The translations under genes and the position numbers were made by a program. 64,000 bases of DNA from the NCBI GenBank assembly GCA_005879315.1, contig VBLC01000065.1:44055-108054 (forward strand). Reading direction: 5' to 3'. Position 1 is the stretch's first letter; each line of letters begins with the position of its first letter. This DNA is from Deltaproteobacteria bacterium (GTDB lineage Bacteria; Myxococcota; Myxococcia; Myxococcales; 40CM-4-68-19). Below are positions 23,974 through 32,026 of the stretch, one piece after another. The notes under the pieces are model-generated. The model made no database searches, was not told the DNA's origin, and saw nothing but the letters and a program-made list of their open reading frames with translations.

Positions 23974-25242
23974 ATGCCAAAGATCGGCGAGATCCTCATC
24001 GCGGAGGGCCACCTCACGCAGGAGGGCCTGGAGGAGGCGCTGGACTGGCAGGTGCTCTACGGCGGCCGGCTGGGCACGAATCTTCTCGAATTGAAGCTCA
24101 GCGAAGAAGAGCGGCTCGCCCATGCCTTGGGAAAGCAGCTCGGCGCGGAAGTGGCCTGGGGCGAGCTCGCGGTTGATCCGGCGCTGGTGGGGATCGTCCC
24201 CAAGCACGTCGCCGATCGTCAGGAGATCGTCCCTTGGAAGGTGGACAAGCGGCGGCTGAAGATCCTCTGCTGCGAGATCAAGGTCGCGGAGTTCGATCAG
24301 CTCTCCTACAAGCTCGGCCGCACCTGTGTGCCGGTGGTCGCGCCCGAGTTCCGCATCTTCCAGCTGCTGCGCGCGCATTACCAGGCGACGCGGCAGATGC
24401 GCGCGCTCGACTTCGGGCTCGTTCCGGAGGAGGGGCTGGAAGCGCGCCGCAAGAAGAAGGAGAAGGAGAAGGGCAACGTCGTCGTCGAGCCGCCCCCGGA
24501 GCTGATCGACGAAGGCGCCTTCAACGAGATCTATGCGAAGGTCGTCGGCGAACGGACGGCAGCGCCGCAGCAGCCGGAGCCACCGCCTGTGGCCGCAGCT
24601 GCGCAGGAAGAACAACTCGAGAAGCTTCCCGAGGATGCCATTCTCGAAGAGCTCCCCGCCGAGGCGATCGTCGGCGAGGCCGCTCCGCCCTTGAAGGAAG
24701 TCTCCTGGGACGAGCCCCTCCAGGCCGCTCCGCCGCGAAACGAAGCGCCGCTCGAGTTCAAGGATGCGCTCAAGGCGCTCGAGGGCGTGACCGACCGCGA
24801 CTCGATCGCGCACATCGTCCTGCGCGCTTCGCGCAGCAAAGCGGCGCGGGCGCTGCTGCTACAAGTACAGGGCGGCGTGGCGCTCGGCTGGGACGGGCTC
24901 GGCGAAGGGCTGGAAAACGGCGCGGCGCGCACCGTCGCGATTCCTCTCGCCGGGGATTCCGCCTTCCGGCTGGTCGTGAAGACGCGCAGCCACTACATGG
25001 GGCCGCTGCAGAAGACGCCCTCCAACATCCGCTTCCTCGCCACGCTGGGGAAGAAAGTCCCGCTCAGCTCGTTGCTCTTCCCCATCCTGCACAAGGGCCG
25101 CGTCTCGCACATGCTCTACCTCGACAACGGACACAAGCAGCAGGCGCCCACCGACGTGGGCGAGATGCTCATCCTCAGCCAGCGCATCGGCCAGACGGTC
25201 GAGGCGCTCGTCGAACGGAAGAGGAAGGCCGCCCGCGGATGA
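23974..25242 (+). CDS. GspE_N (MshEN-like) domain protein
   Basis: A 422-residue protein lacking any ATPase motor. Residues about 1-140 resemble the N-terminal domain of type II secretion/type IV pilus ATPases (GspE_N or MshEN), with the repeated pattern IGEILIAEGHLTQEGLEEAL and GRLGTNLLELKLSEEERLAHAL. MshEN domains can bind cyclic di-GMP, but whether this one does is unknown. A charged Lys/Glu linker (about 160-175) and a Pro/Glu/Ala-rich stretch (about 190-255) separate it from a C-terminal domain (about 265-420) that may be GAF-like. It heads a run of envelope genes; the following gene starts 56 bases downstream. Confidence 0.8.
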   Translation: MPKIGEILIAEGHLTQEGLEEALDWQVLYGGRLGTNLLELKLSEEERLAHALGKQLGAEVAWGELAVDPALVGIVPKHVADRQEIVPWKVDKRRLKILCCEIKVAEFDQLSYKLGRTCVPVVAPEFRIFQLLRAHYQATRQMRALDFGLVPEEGLEARRKKKEKEKGNVVVEPPPELIDEGAFNEIYAKVVGERTAAPQQPEPPPVAAAAQEEQLEKLPEDAILEELPAEAIVGEAAPPLKEVSWDEPLQAAPPRNEAPLEFKDALKALEGVTDRDSIAHIVLRASRSKAARALLLQVQGGVALGWDGLGEGLENGAARTVAIPLAGDSAFRLVVKTRSHYMGPLQKTPSNIRFLATLGKKVPLSSLLFPILHKGRVSHMLYLDNGHKQQAPTDVGEMLILSQRIGQTVEALVERKRKAARG

Positions 25243-25298
25243 GTGGCAGCGCCGGTTCGTCTTTGCGATACTCGACGAAGTCAGCAAAGGGGGAACAC

Positions 25299-26897
25299 GT
25301 GATCCGCCGTCTCGCGTTCATCGCGGCCCTCGCCGCCGCGCCCGCCTTCGCGCAGAACAAGGGCGAGATCGACTGGAACCGCCGGGTGCTGATCGGCCAC
25401 GGGCAGGGCGCACCCGATCTCAACGCACCTTCGATCGCCGTCGCGCGGTTGGGCGCGGAGCGGGCGGCGAAGCTCGACGCGTACCGCAACGCGCTCGAGG
25501 CGCTCAAAGGATTGGACCTGCAGTCGGGCGGCAGCCTGGGGACGCTGCTGCAGAACGACAGCACGCTCACCGGCCGCGTGGAGGGAAAGCTCAAGGGCGT
25601 GAAGCCGATCAAGACCCACTACTACTCCGACGGCGGCGTCTCGCTCGACATCGAGGTGCCGCTCGACGAGCTGCCGCCGGAGATCGCCAGGCTGGTGAAA
25701 GTTCCCGCCGGCGCGGCGCCCTTGAAGGGCGCGGGCGAGGGCAGCGCAGCCGCCGCTGGTGGCCCTGCTCCCGAAGGAACCATCGCCCAGGTCGCGCAGG
25801 GTCAGGCCGCCGTCCTCGGGGGCGACAAGCCGGCGGCGCGCGAGAAAGCGATCGAGGACGCGCTCCGCCACGCGGTGGAGATGGCGGTCGGCACCAAGGT
25901 GACCAGCACCACCGAGGTGCAGGATTTCCAGAGCAAGATGGACCAGGTCCTCACCCACTCGCAGGGCTTCGTCAAGAAGTACGAGATCCTCAAGGAAGGG
26001 ATGGACGGCGACGTCGTCCAGGTCACCGTCCGCGCCTACATCTCCAACGCCGAGCTGGACAAGGACCTGGAGGCGATGGGCCTCCTGATGGCGCGCAAGG
26101 GCATGCCGCGCACGATGGTGCTCATCGCCGAGCAAAACATCGGCATGGCCGCGCCCTCGGCGGTCTGGATGAGGGGCGAGAAGGCGCTGGTCTCCGCCGA
26201 CCTGCGCATCGCCGAGAATACCGTTCTCGACACCCTGAAGAACGGCGGGTTCCGCCAGCTCATCGATCCTGAGATCGCCGCGGAGAAGGCCGCGCAGGTC
26301 GGCGGCATGACCACCGAGATCACCGCTTCGCAGGCGCGCAAGTTGAAGTCCCTGACGGGGGCGGAAGTGATCCTCATCGGCCAGGTCATCGCCCTGGGCC
26401 GCGGCGAGATGCCCGACCTGGGCCCGGGCTGGCGATCCTGCACGGCCACCATCTCGGGCCGCGCCGTCAACACCGACAACGGCGACATCCTCTCGACTGG
26501 AGAAGCGACCCAGAACGCCGCCCATCTCGACGATCTCACCTGCGGCAAGGAAGCCATCAAGAAGGCCTCGCGCGTCTTCGCCTCGGACATGATCAGGAAG
26601 ATCGGAGAGCGGTGGTCGAAGGACGTCTCGGGCGGTAACGAGGTGCATTTGCGGGTGACGAAGGTGCCGTCCTTCAAGACCGCCTCCGACTTTCGCAGCG
26701 CGCTCACCCAGCACGTCCGCGGCGTGAAGGGCGTCAACCAGCGGAGCTTCTCGGGCGGCACGCAGGAGCTGGACGTGACGTTGGTGGGCTCGACCGAGCA
26801 GTTCGCTCAGGAGCTGGAGGCGAAGAAGCTGGGCAAGTTCTCGGTCAAGGTGACCGGAATCACCGCGAACACGGTGGACGTCGAGCTGGGTCAGTGA
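25299..26897 (+). CDS. Exported FlgT/LPP20-like protein
   Basis: A 532-residue exported protein. The GTG at 25299 is preceded by AAAGGGGGA and starts directly at a clean signal peptide (cleavage after APAFA). An in-frame ATG at 25239 would add 20 unlikely residues and overlap the upstream gene. Two LPP20/FlgT_N-like segments follow: about residues 20-130 (RAAKLDAYRNALEALKGL, ending YYSDGGVSLDIEVPLDEL) and about 165-255 (AREKAIEDALRHAVEMAVGT, ending VQVTVRAYISNAEL). A FlgT middle-domain/CsgG-like part (about 260-460) and a small C-terminal domain come next. FlgT acts at the flagellar outer-membrane ring in Vibrio; here there are no flagellar genes nearby, so an envelope-assembly role is inferred. 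Confidence 0.78.
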   Translation: MIRRLAFIAALAAAPAFAQNKGEIDWNRRVLIGHGQGAPDLNAPSIAVARLGAERAAKLDAYRNALEALKGLDLQSGGSLGTLLQNDSTLTGRVEGKLKGVKPIKTHYYSDGGVSLDIEVPLDELPPEIARLVKVPAGAAPLKGAGEGSAAAAGGPAPEGTIAQVAQGQAAVLGGDKPAAREKAIEDALRHAVEMAVGTKVTSTTEVQDFQSKMDQVLTHSQGFVKKYEILKEGMDGDVVQVTVRAYISNAELDKDLEAMGLLMARKGMPRTMVLIAEQNIGMAAPSAVWMRGEKALVSADLRIAENTVLDTLKNGGFRQLIDPEIAAEKAAQVGGMTTEITASQARKLKSLTGAEVILIGQVIALGRGEMPDLGPGWRSCTATISGRAVNTDNGDILSTGEATQNAAHLDDLTCGKEAIKKASRVFASDMIRKIGERWSKDVSGGNEVHLRVTKVPSFKTASDFRSALTQHVRGVKGVNQRSFSGGTQELDVTLVGSTEQFAQELEAKKLGKFSVKVTGITANTVDVELGQ

Positions 26898-27163
26898 GGC
26901 TCCTGCTCTTGCTCGCGGCTTCCTGCGCGGCGCAGCCGCCCTCGATGGCTCGCGTCGTTCTGAAATTTCCCGACCCCGCCGCGGAGCTCTCCATCGACGG
27001 CGCGCCGGCGGGGAAGGCCGGCGACTATCTCAAGCGCCCCCTGACGCTGCGCCCCGGCCACCATGTCTTCGAGCTGCGCGGCAAGGACGGCAGCGTCGCC
27101 GTGCGCGAGGCCGACGTGGGGCCCGGCGATCGAGTCGCGCTCGATCTGGGAGGTGGGAAGTGA
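26894..27163 (+). CDS. Small PEGA-like lipoprotein
   Basis: An 89-residue protein starting at GTG in a GTGA overlap with the upstream stop. Residues 1-11 are a short signal peptide with a lipobox-like LAASC. The rest (about 20-85) looks like a PEGA-type beta-sandwich (AELSIDGAPAGKAGDY, then LTLRPGHHVFELRG). PEGA domains are common in surface-associated proteins of Myxococcota. It is followed by another GTGA overlap with the FecR gene. Confidence 0.75.
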   Translation: MRLLLLLAASCAAQPPSMARVVLKFPDPAAELSIDGAPAGKAGDYLKRPLTLRPGHHVFELRGKDGSVAVREADVGPGDRVALDLGGGK

Positions 27164-27861
27164 AGCGGCTGCTCTTCGCGATCGCGTTCTTTTCGCTGCC
27201 GCTTCTCGCGCAGACCCGCGCCGCGCAGGTGTCGGCGCTGGAGGGCAGGGCGGCGCGGACTCCACCGAAGGGGATTCCCGCGCCGTTGGCCGTGGGAAAC
27301 GCCGTCGCACAAGGCGATACGCTCACGACGGAGGACGACTCGCGCCTCGAGCTGAAGTTCTCCGACAACAGCTTCCTCCGCCTGGGTCCCCACGCGAAGT
27401 TGCAGCTCGCCGAGGCGCACTTCGCCGGCGGCGCGGCCAAACGGAAAATGTCGGCGCGCCTCTTCTTCGGAAACATCTGGGCCAAGGTCACGAGCGTCAT
27501 CCAGGGCCAGCAGAAGTTCCAGATCGAGACGGAGAATGCAGTGGCGGGTGTGCGCGGCACCACCTTCCGCGTCGACGCGCGCACCGACAAGAGCGTGCTC
27601 GTCCGCGTCTACGCCGGCGCGGTGGCAGTGGCGCGCAACCTGCCCAGCTACGCCACCGGCAAGCCGGGCGAGCCGCGCCGCGAGGTACCAGGCCCCGAGG
27701 AAGTGACGCGCGAGAAGTGGGAGAAGCTCGTCGGCCGGCAGATGCAGATCGTCATCGCCGCCGACGGAACGCCGGGCGACCCGGAGCAATTCGCCGAGGA
27801 CGTCGACAAGAACGACGCCTGGGCGCAGTGGAACCAGAAACGCGACGCCGAGGCGAAGTAG
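27160..27861 (+). CDS. FecR-domain exported protein
   Basis: A 233-residue protein with a signal peptide (cleavage after LPLLAQTRA). A FecR domain spans about residues 45-155: the segment GDTLTTEDDSRLELKFSDNS, then LRLGPHAKLQL and the hallmark TENAVAGVRGTTFRVD. There is no sigma-factor gene or kinase domain, so it is not a classical anti-sigma FecR; in this lineage such proteins are usually envelope components of unclear role. The GTG start overlaps the upstream PEGA-like gene. The C-terminus is charged. Confidence 0.85.
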   Translation: MKRLLFAIAFFSLPLLAQTRAAQVSALEGRAARTPPKGIPAPLAVGNAVAQGDTLTTEDDSRLELKFSDNSFLRLGPHAKLQLAEAHFAGGAAKRKMSARLFFGNIWAKVTSVIQGQQKFQIETENAVAGVRGTTFRVDARTDKSVLVRVYAGAVAVARNLPSYATGKPGEPRREVPGPEEVTREKWEKLVGRQMQIVIAADGTPGDPEQFAEDVDKNDAWAQWNQKRDAEAK

Positions 27862-27872
27862 ACTCCTCGATC

Positions 27873-28418
27873 GTGAACGTCCCAAACTTCCTCACCGGCC
27901 TGCGGCTCCTGGCGGTGCCGGTGTTCATCTGGCTCTTTCTCGAGGAGCGGCTGGGCGCTGCGCTGGCCGTCTTCATCTTCGCGATGATCACCGACTTCCT
28001 CGACGGCCTGGCGGCGCGGCTGCTCAAGCAATTCACTGCGCTGGGGGCGGCGCTCGATCCGGTCGCCGACAAGGTGCTGGGCGTCTCGGCCCTCGGCCTT
28101 CTCTGCTGGACGCGCCGGCTGCCGCTCTGGCTGCTCGGCGTGATGCTCTTCCGCGAGGCCTGCATCTTCGTCGCCATCTATCTCCTGTCGCGGACCGGGA
28201 GAAGCTACACGGTGCGGCCGACGCGCTTCGGCAAGTACGCCACCTTCTTCGTCGCCGCGACGATCATCTTTGCGCTGGTGCAGGCCGCGCGCGAAGTGGG
28301 CACCACGCCGGCGCTGATCGCGCTTTCGCTGGTGGCGGCCGAGTGCATCGTGGTGAGCTGGGCGCAGTACCTGGCCATCTTCGTCGAGCTGATGCGCCGC
28401 CCGCCGCAGGCGGCCTGA
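27873..28418 (+). CDS. CDP-alcohol phosphatidyltransferase (PgsA-like)
   Basis: A 181-residue integral membrane enzyme that joins a CDP-activated lipid to an alcohol. The diagnostic D-x2-DG-x2-AR-x8-G-x3-D-x3-D motif is complete in DFLDGLAARLLKQF and GAALDPVADK (about residues 31-57). Four to six hydrophobic helices cover the rest. The N-terminus VNVPNFLTGLRLLAVPVF, from a GTG 11 bases after the FecR stop, is typical of phosphatidylglycerophosphate synthase. The exact alcohol cannot be told from sequence alone; glycerol 3-phosphate is the first guess. Confidence 0.85.
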   Translation: MNVPNFLTGLRLLAVPVFIWLFLEERLGAALAVFIFAMITDFLDGLAARLLKQFTALGAALDPVADKVLGVSALGLLCWTRRLPLWLLGVMLFREACIFVAIYLLSRTGRSYTVRPTRFGKYATFFVAATIIFALVQAAREVGTTPALIALSLVAAECIVVSWAQYLAIFVELMRRPPQAA

Positions 28419-28423
28419 AAGCC

Positions 28424-28452
28424 TTGACCGGCCTGGGAGCCCCTGCTACACG
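28424..28452 (+). promoter_or_regulatory. Possible promoter of tRNA-Val
   Basis: TTGACC (28424-28429), a 17-base spacer and TACACG (28447-28452) resemble a sigma-70 promoter and would start transcription a few bases before the tRNA at 28467. The -35 is good and the -10 is poor. Confidence 0.35.
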
Positions 28453-28466
28453 CCGCAGTCCGGCTC

Positions 28467-28541
28467 GCGTCCTTAGTTCAGCGGTAGAACACCACCTTGA
28501 CACGGTGGGGGTCGCTGGTTCGATTCCAGCAGGACGCACCA
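28467..28541 (+). tRNA. tRNA-Val (anticodon GAC)
   Basis: A 75-base cloverleaf with encoded CCA. The acceptor stem pairs GCGTCCT (28467-28473) with AGGACGC (28531-28537). The anticodon arm CCACC-TTGACAC-GGTGG presents GAC, reading GUC/GUU valine codons, and the T arm contains GGTTCGATTCC. It closely resembles E. coli tRNA-Val(GAC). Confidence 0.97.
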
Positions 28542-28557
28542 ACCGTTCGCTGGAGGG

Positions 28558-28584
28558 AAGGCCCGGCGCGCCGGGCCTTCGCGT
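28558..28584 (+). terminator. Hairpin after tRNA-Val, just before thrS
   Basis: AAGGCCCGGC (28558-28567) and GCCGGGCCTT (28570-28579) form a perfect 10-bp stem, followed by a weak T-run (CGCGTTT). It could end the tRNA transcript. It also lies immediately before the thrS start codon and could affect thrS translation. Confidence 0.6.
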
Positions 28585-28587
28585 TTG

Positions 28588-30528
28588 ATGGCTGAGCAGA
28601 TCGAGATCACGCTCCCAGATGGCTCGAGCAAGCAGGTGCCTGCCGGAATCACCGTCGCCGATTTCGTCAAGACGAACATCGGCGCAGGTCTGGCGCGGGC
28701 CGCGCTCTTCGCCAGGCTCGACGGCGACGAGCTCGATCTCTCGCGGCCGCTCAACCGGAGCGGCAAGCTCACCGTCTTCACCAACAAGTCGCGCGAAGGG
28801 CTCGATCTGATCCGCCACGACGCCGCCCACGTGATGGCGAGCGTGGTGCAGCGCCTCTTTCCCGGCACGCAGGTGACCATCGGCCCGAGCACCGAGGACG
28901 GCTTCTATTACGACTTCTATCGCAAGGAGCCGTTCACTCCGGAGGATCTGCAGAAGATCGAAGCGGCCGCCAACGAAGAGATCCGCAAGGACCTGCCCTT
29001 CGTGCGCAAGGAGGTCTCGCGCGACGAGGCGCTGCAGCTTTTCGAGAAGCTGGGCGAGAAGTTCAAGATCGAGATCGTCGAGGATATCTTCGCCAAAGGC
29101 GCGAAGACGCTCACTCTCTATTCGCACGGCGACTGGGTCGACTTCTGCCTGGGGCCGCACGCGCCGAGCACGGGCCGCATCGGCGTCATCAAGCTGCTCA
29201 ACGTGGCCGGCGCCTACTGGCGCGGCGATCACACCAAGCCGCAGCTGCAGAGAATCTACGGAACCGCGTTTTTCGAGAAGAAGGATCTGGACGCCTGGCT
29301 CAAGCAGCAGGAGGAAGCGAAGAAGCGCGACCACCGCAAGCTGGGGAAGGAGCTGGACCTCTTCGCCTTTCATCCGGCCGCGCCCGGCGCCGCTTTCTGG
29401 ACCCACCGCGGCACGCTGCTCTTCCACGCTCTCGGCAACGCGATGCGCGGCCTCTGCCTGCGCAACGGCTATCAAGAGGTGAAGACGCCGCTCATGTACA
29501 ACAAGATGCTCTGGGAACGGAGCGGCCACTGGGGCAAGTACCGCGAGAACATGTTCCTCATTCTCGACAACGAGACCAAGGAGCACGATTTCTCGCTCAA
29601 GCCGATGAACTGCCCCTCGCATCATTTGTTGTATCAAATGAAGCGGCATTCCTATCGGGAGTTGCCGATTCGCTACCACACCCAGGACGTGCTCCACCGC
29701 AATGAAGCGACCGGCGTGCTCTCCGGCCTCACCCGCGTGCGCCAGTTCCAGCAGGACGACGCGCACATCTATCTGATGGAGTCGCAGATCACCGACGAGG
29801 TGAAGCGGCTGAGCGAGCTGCTCAAGAAGGTCTACGAGGCGTTCGGCCTTTCCTATACGGCCAGGTTCGCCACGCGGCCGGTGCAGCGCATCGGCAGCGA
29901 CGAGACCTGGGATCGCGCCGAGTCCGGCCTGCGCGCCGCGCTGGAGAAGACCGGCCTGGCCTACGAGCTGAAGCCGGGCGACGGCGCCTTCTACGGGCCG
30001 AAGATCGACTTCGACGTGAGCGATTCGATCGGGCGCAAGTGGCAGCTCGGCACCATCCAGCTCGACTACGAAGTGCCGGAGCGTTTCGAGCTGGGCTACA
30101 TCGGCGAGGACAACAAGGAGCACCGGCCGGTCCTCATCCACCGCGCCATCTACGGATCGTTCGAGCGCTTCATCGCCATCCTCATCGAGCATTACGCCGG
30201 CAACTTCCCGGTCTGGCTCGCGCCGTTCCAAGCGCGCATCGTTACCGTCGCCGATCGCCATCAGCCCTGGGCGCGCGAGGTGTACGAGAAGCTGCAGTCG
30301 CGCGGGCTTCGCGTCGAGCTGGACGAGTCGAGCGAGAAGCTCGGCGCCAAGATCCGCGACGCGCAGCTGATGAAAGTCCCCTACACCCTGGTGGTCGGGG
30401 ACAAGGAAGTGGAGGGGAAGGGCGTCTCGCCGCGCGTGCACGGCGAGGGAAAACAGGCCGATCTCGGCTACCTTCCGCTCGATCCGTTCATCGAGCGGAT
30501 CGAGCGCGAGGCGGCCATCCCCTTCTGA
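28588..30528 (+). CDS. thrS: Threonyl-tRNA synthetase
   Basis: Charges tRNA-Thr. The 646-residue product has the full bacterial layout: TGS domain (about 1-62), editing domain (about 65-225, [12 protein letters not shown] and GPHAPSTG), the class II catalytic core with the zinc ligand Cys in MNCPSHH, and the anticodon-binding domain at the C-terminus (from about 540, [13 protein letters not shown]). The ATG at 28588 follows a possible terminator by only a few bases and has no Shine-Dalgarno sequence, which is odd for a highly expressed gene. It begins the conserved thrS-infC-rpmI-rplT-pheST-ihfA block also found in enteric bacteria. Confidence 0.97.
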   Translation: MAEQIEITLPDGSSKQVPAGITVADFVKTNIGAGLARAALFARLDGDELDLSRPLNRSGKLTVFTNKSREGLDLIRHDAAHVMASVVQRLFPGTQVTIGPSTEDGFYYDFYRKEPFTPEDLQKIEAAANEEIRKDLPFVRKEVSRDEALQLFEKLGEKFKIEIVEDIFAKGAKTLTLYSHGDWVDFCLGPHAPSTGRIGVIKLLNVAGAYWRGDHTKPQLQRIYGTAFFEKKDLDAWLKQQEEAKKRDHRKLGKELDLFAFHPAAPGAAFWTHRGTLLFHALGNAMRGLCLRNGYQEVKTPLMYNKMLWERSGHWGKYRENMFLILDNETKEHDFSLKPMNCPSHHLLYQMKRHSYRELPIRYHTQDVLHRNEATGVLSGLTRVRQFQQDDAHIYLMESQITDEVKRLSELLKKVYEAFGLSYTARFATRPVQRIGSDETWDRAESGLRAALEKTGLAYELKPGDGAFYGPKIDFDVSDSIGRKWQLGTIQLDYEVPERFELGYIGEDNKEHRPVLIHRAIYGSFERFIAILIEHYAGNFPVWLAPFQARIVTVADRHQPWAREVYEKLQSRGLRVELDESSEKLGAKIRDAQLMKVPYTLVVGDKEVEGKGVSPRVHGEGKQADLGYLPLDPFIERIEREAAIPF

Positions 30529-30549
30529 GCGCTCGGCCGTCCGGCGGTC

Positions 30550-30577
30550 TTGACAGGCCGGAGCGACCGCCTATCAT
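30550..30577 (+). promoter_or_regulatory. Sigma-70-type promoter for infC operon
   Basis: TTGACA (30550-30555), a 16-base spacer and TATCAT (30572-30577) form a near-consensus housekeeping promoter just after the thrS stop. It gives infC-rpmI-rplT a promoter separate from thrS, with a leader of roughly 105 bases. Confidence 0.75.
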
Positions 30578-30625
30578 GCGCGGGCTCTTGAGAGGGATTT
30601 CCATCCAGTCACCGTAGGTTCTGCC

Positions 30626-30667
30626 GGCGGAGGACCCGAATCCCCGGGTCTCCCGCCGATACTTTTT
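30626..30667 (+). terminator. Leader hairpin with T5 tract upstream of infC (possible attenuator)
   Basis: Arms at 30626-30638 (GGCGGAGGACCCG) and 30645-30657 (CGGGTCTCCCGCC) pair except at two central positions, with a 6-base loop. After 5 bases a run of five T follows (30663-30667). It lies between the infC promoter and the infC start, so it fits an intrinsic terminator used as an attenuator of the infC-rpmI-rplT operon. Confidence 0.6.
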
Positions 30668-30689
30668 CGCCAGCACAAGGAGTCTAGCC

Positions 30690-31337
30690 ATCCGCGACGC
30701 ACGTACGAACCGCCGCATCCGCGCACGTGAGCTTCGTGTCATCGGTCCGGAAGGGGAGCAACTGGGAGTCATTTCCCTGGAGACCGCCCTCGCCAAAGCA
30801 GCCGAGTACGGCCTCGACCTGGTCGAAGTCTCGCCGATGGCCAAGCCGCCCGTCTGCAAGATCATGGATTACGGCAAGTTCAAGTACGAGGCGAAGAAGA
30901 AGGCGAGCGAGGCGAAGAAGAAGCAGACGGTCGTCAAGCTCAAGGAAGTGAAGTTCCGTCCGAAGACGGAAGAGCATGACTACAACTTCAAGGTCAGGGC
31001 GGTGCGCGAGTTTCTCGCCGAAGGCAACAAGGCGCGCATCACGGTGATGTTCCGCGGCCGCGAGATCACCCACCGCGAGATCGGTCAGGCCATCCTCAGC
31101 CGCATCGGGACCGAGCTGAAGGAGATCGCCATCATCGAGCAGTCGCCCCGGCTGGAAGGGCGATTGCTCTTCATGATCCTCGCGCCCAATCCGCGCTGGC
31201 TGCAGTCGATGCGCGCGCAGCAGGAGAAGAGGGAACAGCAGCAGAAGGTACCCCAGGCTACCCCAAAGCCGCCCCCGCCGCGCCCGGCGGCCAGCCAGGC
31301 GGCTCCTGCCCCGGCCGCCGAGGCTCCGAAGGGTTGA
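30690..31337 (+). CDS. infC: Translation initiation factor IF-3, non-canonical ATC start
   Basis: Binds the 30S subunit and proofreads initiation. The frame has no ATG, GTG or TTG at the correct N-terminus. The conserved start (IRDARTNRRIRARELRVIG) begins at ATC, position 30690, 7 bases after a strong AAGGAG (30677-30682). An infC starting at a rare AUU/AUC/AUA codon is known in many bacteria and lets IF-3 repress its own synthesis. The product is 215 residues: an N-domain, a Lys-rich linker (about 60-75), a C-domain and an extra tail of about 40 Gln/Pro/Ala-rich residues. The Myxococcus xanthus IF-3, Dsg, also has an extended C-terminus and affects development. The nearest in-frame ATG (30837) would delete the N-domain. 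Confidence 0.93.
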   Translation: MRDARTNRRIRARELRVIGPEGEQLGVISLETALAKAAEYGLDLVEVSPMAKPPVCKIMDYGKFKYEAKKKASEAKKKQTVVKLKEVKFRPKTEEHDYNFKVRAVREFLAEGNKARITVMFRGREITHREIGQAILSRIGTELKEIAIIEQSPRLEGRLLFMILAPNPRWLQSMRAQQEKREQQQKVPQATPKPPPPRPAASQAAPAPAAEAPKG

Positions 31338-31386
31338 CGTTCCCCGCCGGACCCGATAAAAAGCGCGGCTCTTTCAGAGGAAACGA

Positions 31387-31596
31387 ATGCCGAAGTTGAA
31401 GACCAAGCGGAGCGCCGTCAAGCGCTTCCGGATGACCGGGACGGGCAAGATCAAGGCGGCCAAGGCCGGCCGCCGCCACAACCTGTCCTTGGGGAAGAAC
31501 CGCAAGCGCAAGAACCGTCTCGGCAAGCCCCTCGTTCTCGGCCGCCGCGACGAGAAGCACCTCAAGAAGGCCCTGCCCTACGGGCTGCCGAAGTAA
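31387..31596 (+). CDS. rpmI: 50S ribosomal protein L35
   Basis: A 69-residue, very basic ribosomal protein of normal length. It begins [15 protein letters not shown] and contains [18 protein letters not shown]. It sits between infC and rplT as in most bacteria. The ATG is preceded by GAGGAAACG. Confidence 0.97.
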   Translation: MPKLKTKRSAVKRFRMTGTGKIKAAKAGRRHNLSLGKNRKRKNRLGKPLVLGRRDEKHLKKALPYGLPK

Positions 31597-31608
31597 GGAG
31601 TCGAAGCA

Positions 31609-31953
31609 ATGCGGGTCAAGCGTGGATTCAAGGCGCGGCGCCGCCGCAACCGGGTGCTGAAGCTCGCCAAGGGCTTCCGCGGCCGCCGCAACGGCTGCTA
31701 CAAGCGCGCGATCGAGGCGGTGGAGCGCGCGATGATGCAGTCGTCGCGTGGCCGCCGCGTGCGCCGTCGCGACTTCCGCTCGCTCTGGATCGCGCGCATC
31801 AACGCGGCCGCGCGGCTCTCGGGCATTTCCTACTCGCGCCTGATCAATGGCTTGAAGAAGGCGAAGGTCGCGCTCGACCGCAAGGTGCTGGCGGACATCG
31901 CCATCGCCGACCCGCAGGCGTTTGCCGCCATCGCCAAGCGCGCCGCGGCGTAG
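31609..31953 (+). CDS. rplT: 50S ribosomal protein L20
   Basis: A 114-residue early-assembly 23S rRNA-binding protein with the typical basic N-terminus ([20 protein letters not shown]) and the conserved core [25 protein letters not shown] lies 8 bases before the ATG, 12 bases after the rpmI stop. In other bacteria L20 represses the infC/rpmI/rplT operon by binding its mRNA; whether the infC leader hairpin here is such a target is unknown. Confidence 0.97.
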   Translation: MRVKRGFKARRRRNRVLKLAKGFRGRRNGCYKRAIEAVERAMMQSSRGRRVRRRDFRSLWIARINAAARLSGISYSRLINGLKKAKVALDRKVLADIAIADPQAFAAIAKRAAA

Positions 31954-31976
31954 AGCCTCCTGCGAAGTTTCACACG

Positions 31977-32013
31977 AGGCCGCGTCGGGCGAACCGGCGC
32001 GGCCTTCGTTTTT
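31977..32013 (+). terminator. Intrinsic terminator/attenuator between rplT and pheS
   Basis: A 12-bp stem (31977-31988 with 31994-32005, one G-T pair) around a GCGAA loop is followed by TCG and five T (32009-32013). The ribosome-binding site of pheS begins right after the T-run, so it either ends the ribosomal transcript or acts as a read-through attenuator for pheST. No Phe-rich leader peptide is visible. Confidence 0.8.
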
Positions 32014-32026
32014 GGGGAGCCGTCAG

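Noticed and set aside
28419..28590. T-box riboswitch upstream of thrS or pheS
   Set aside because: No T-box sequence or specifier loop is seen; the leaders are too short and the hairpin upstream of thrS is a simple GC stem.
31954..32026. pheM-like Phe-rich leader peptide before pheS
   Set aside because: No short open frame with consecutive Phe codons exists in the 73-base gap.
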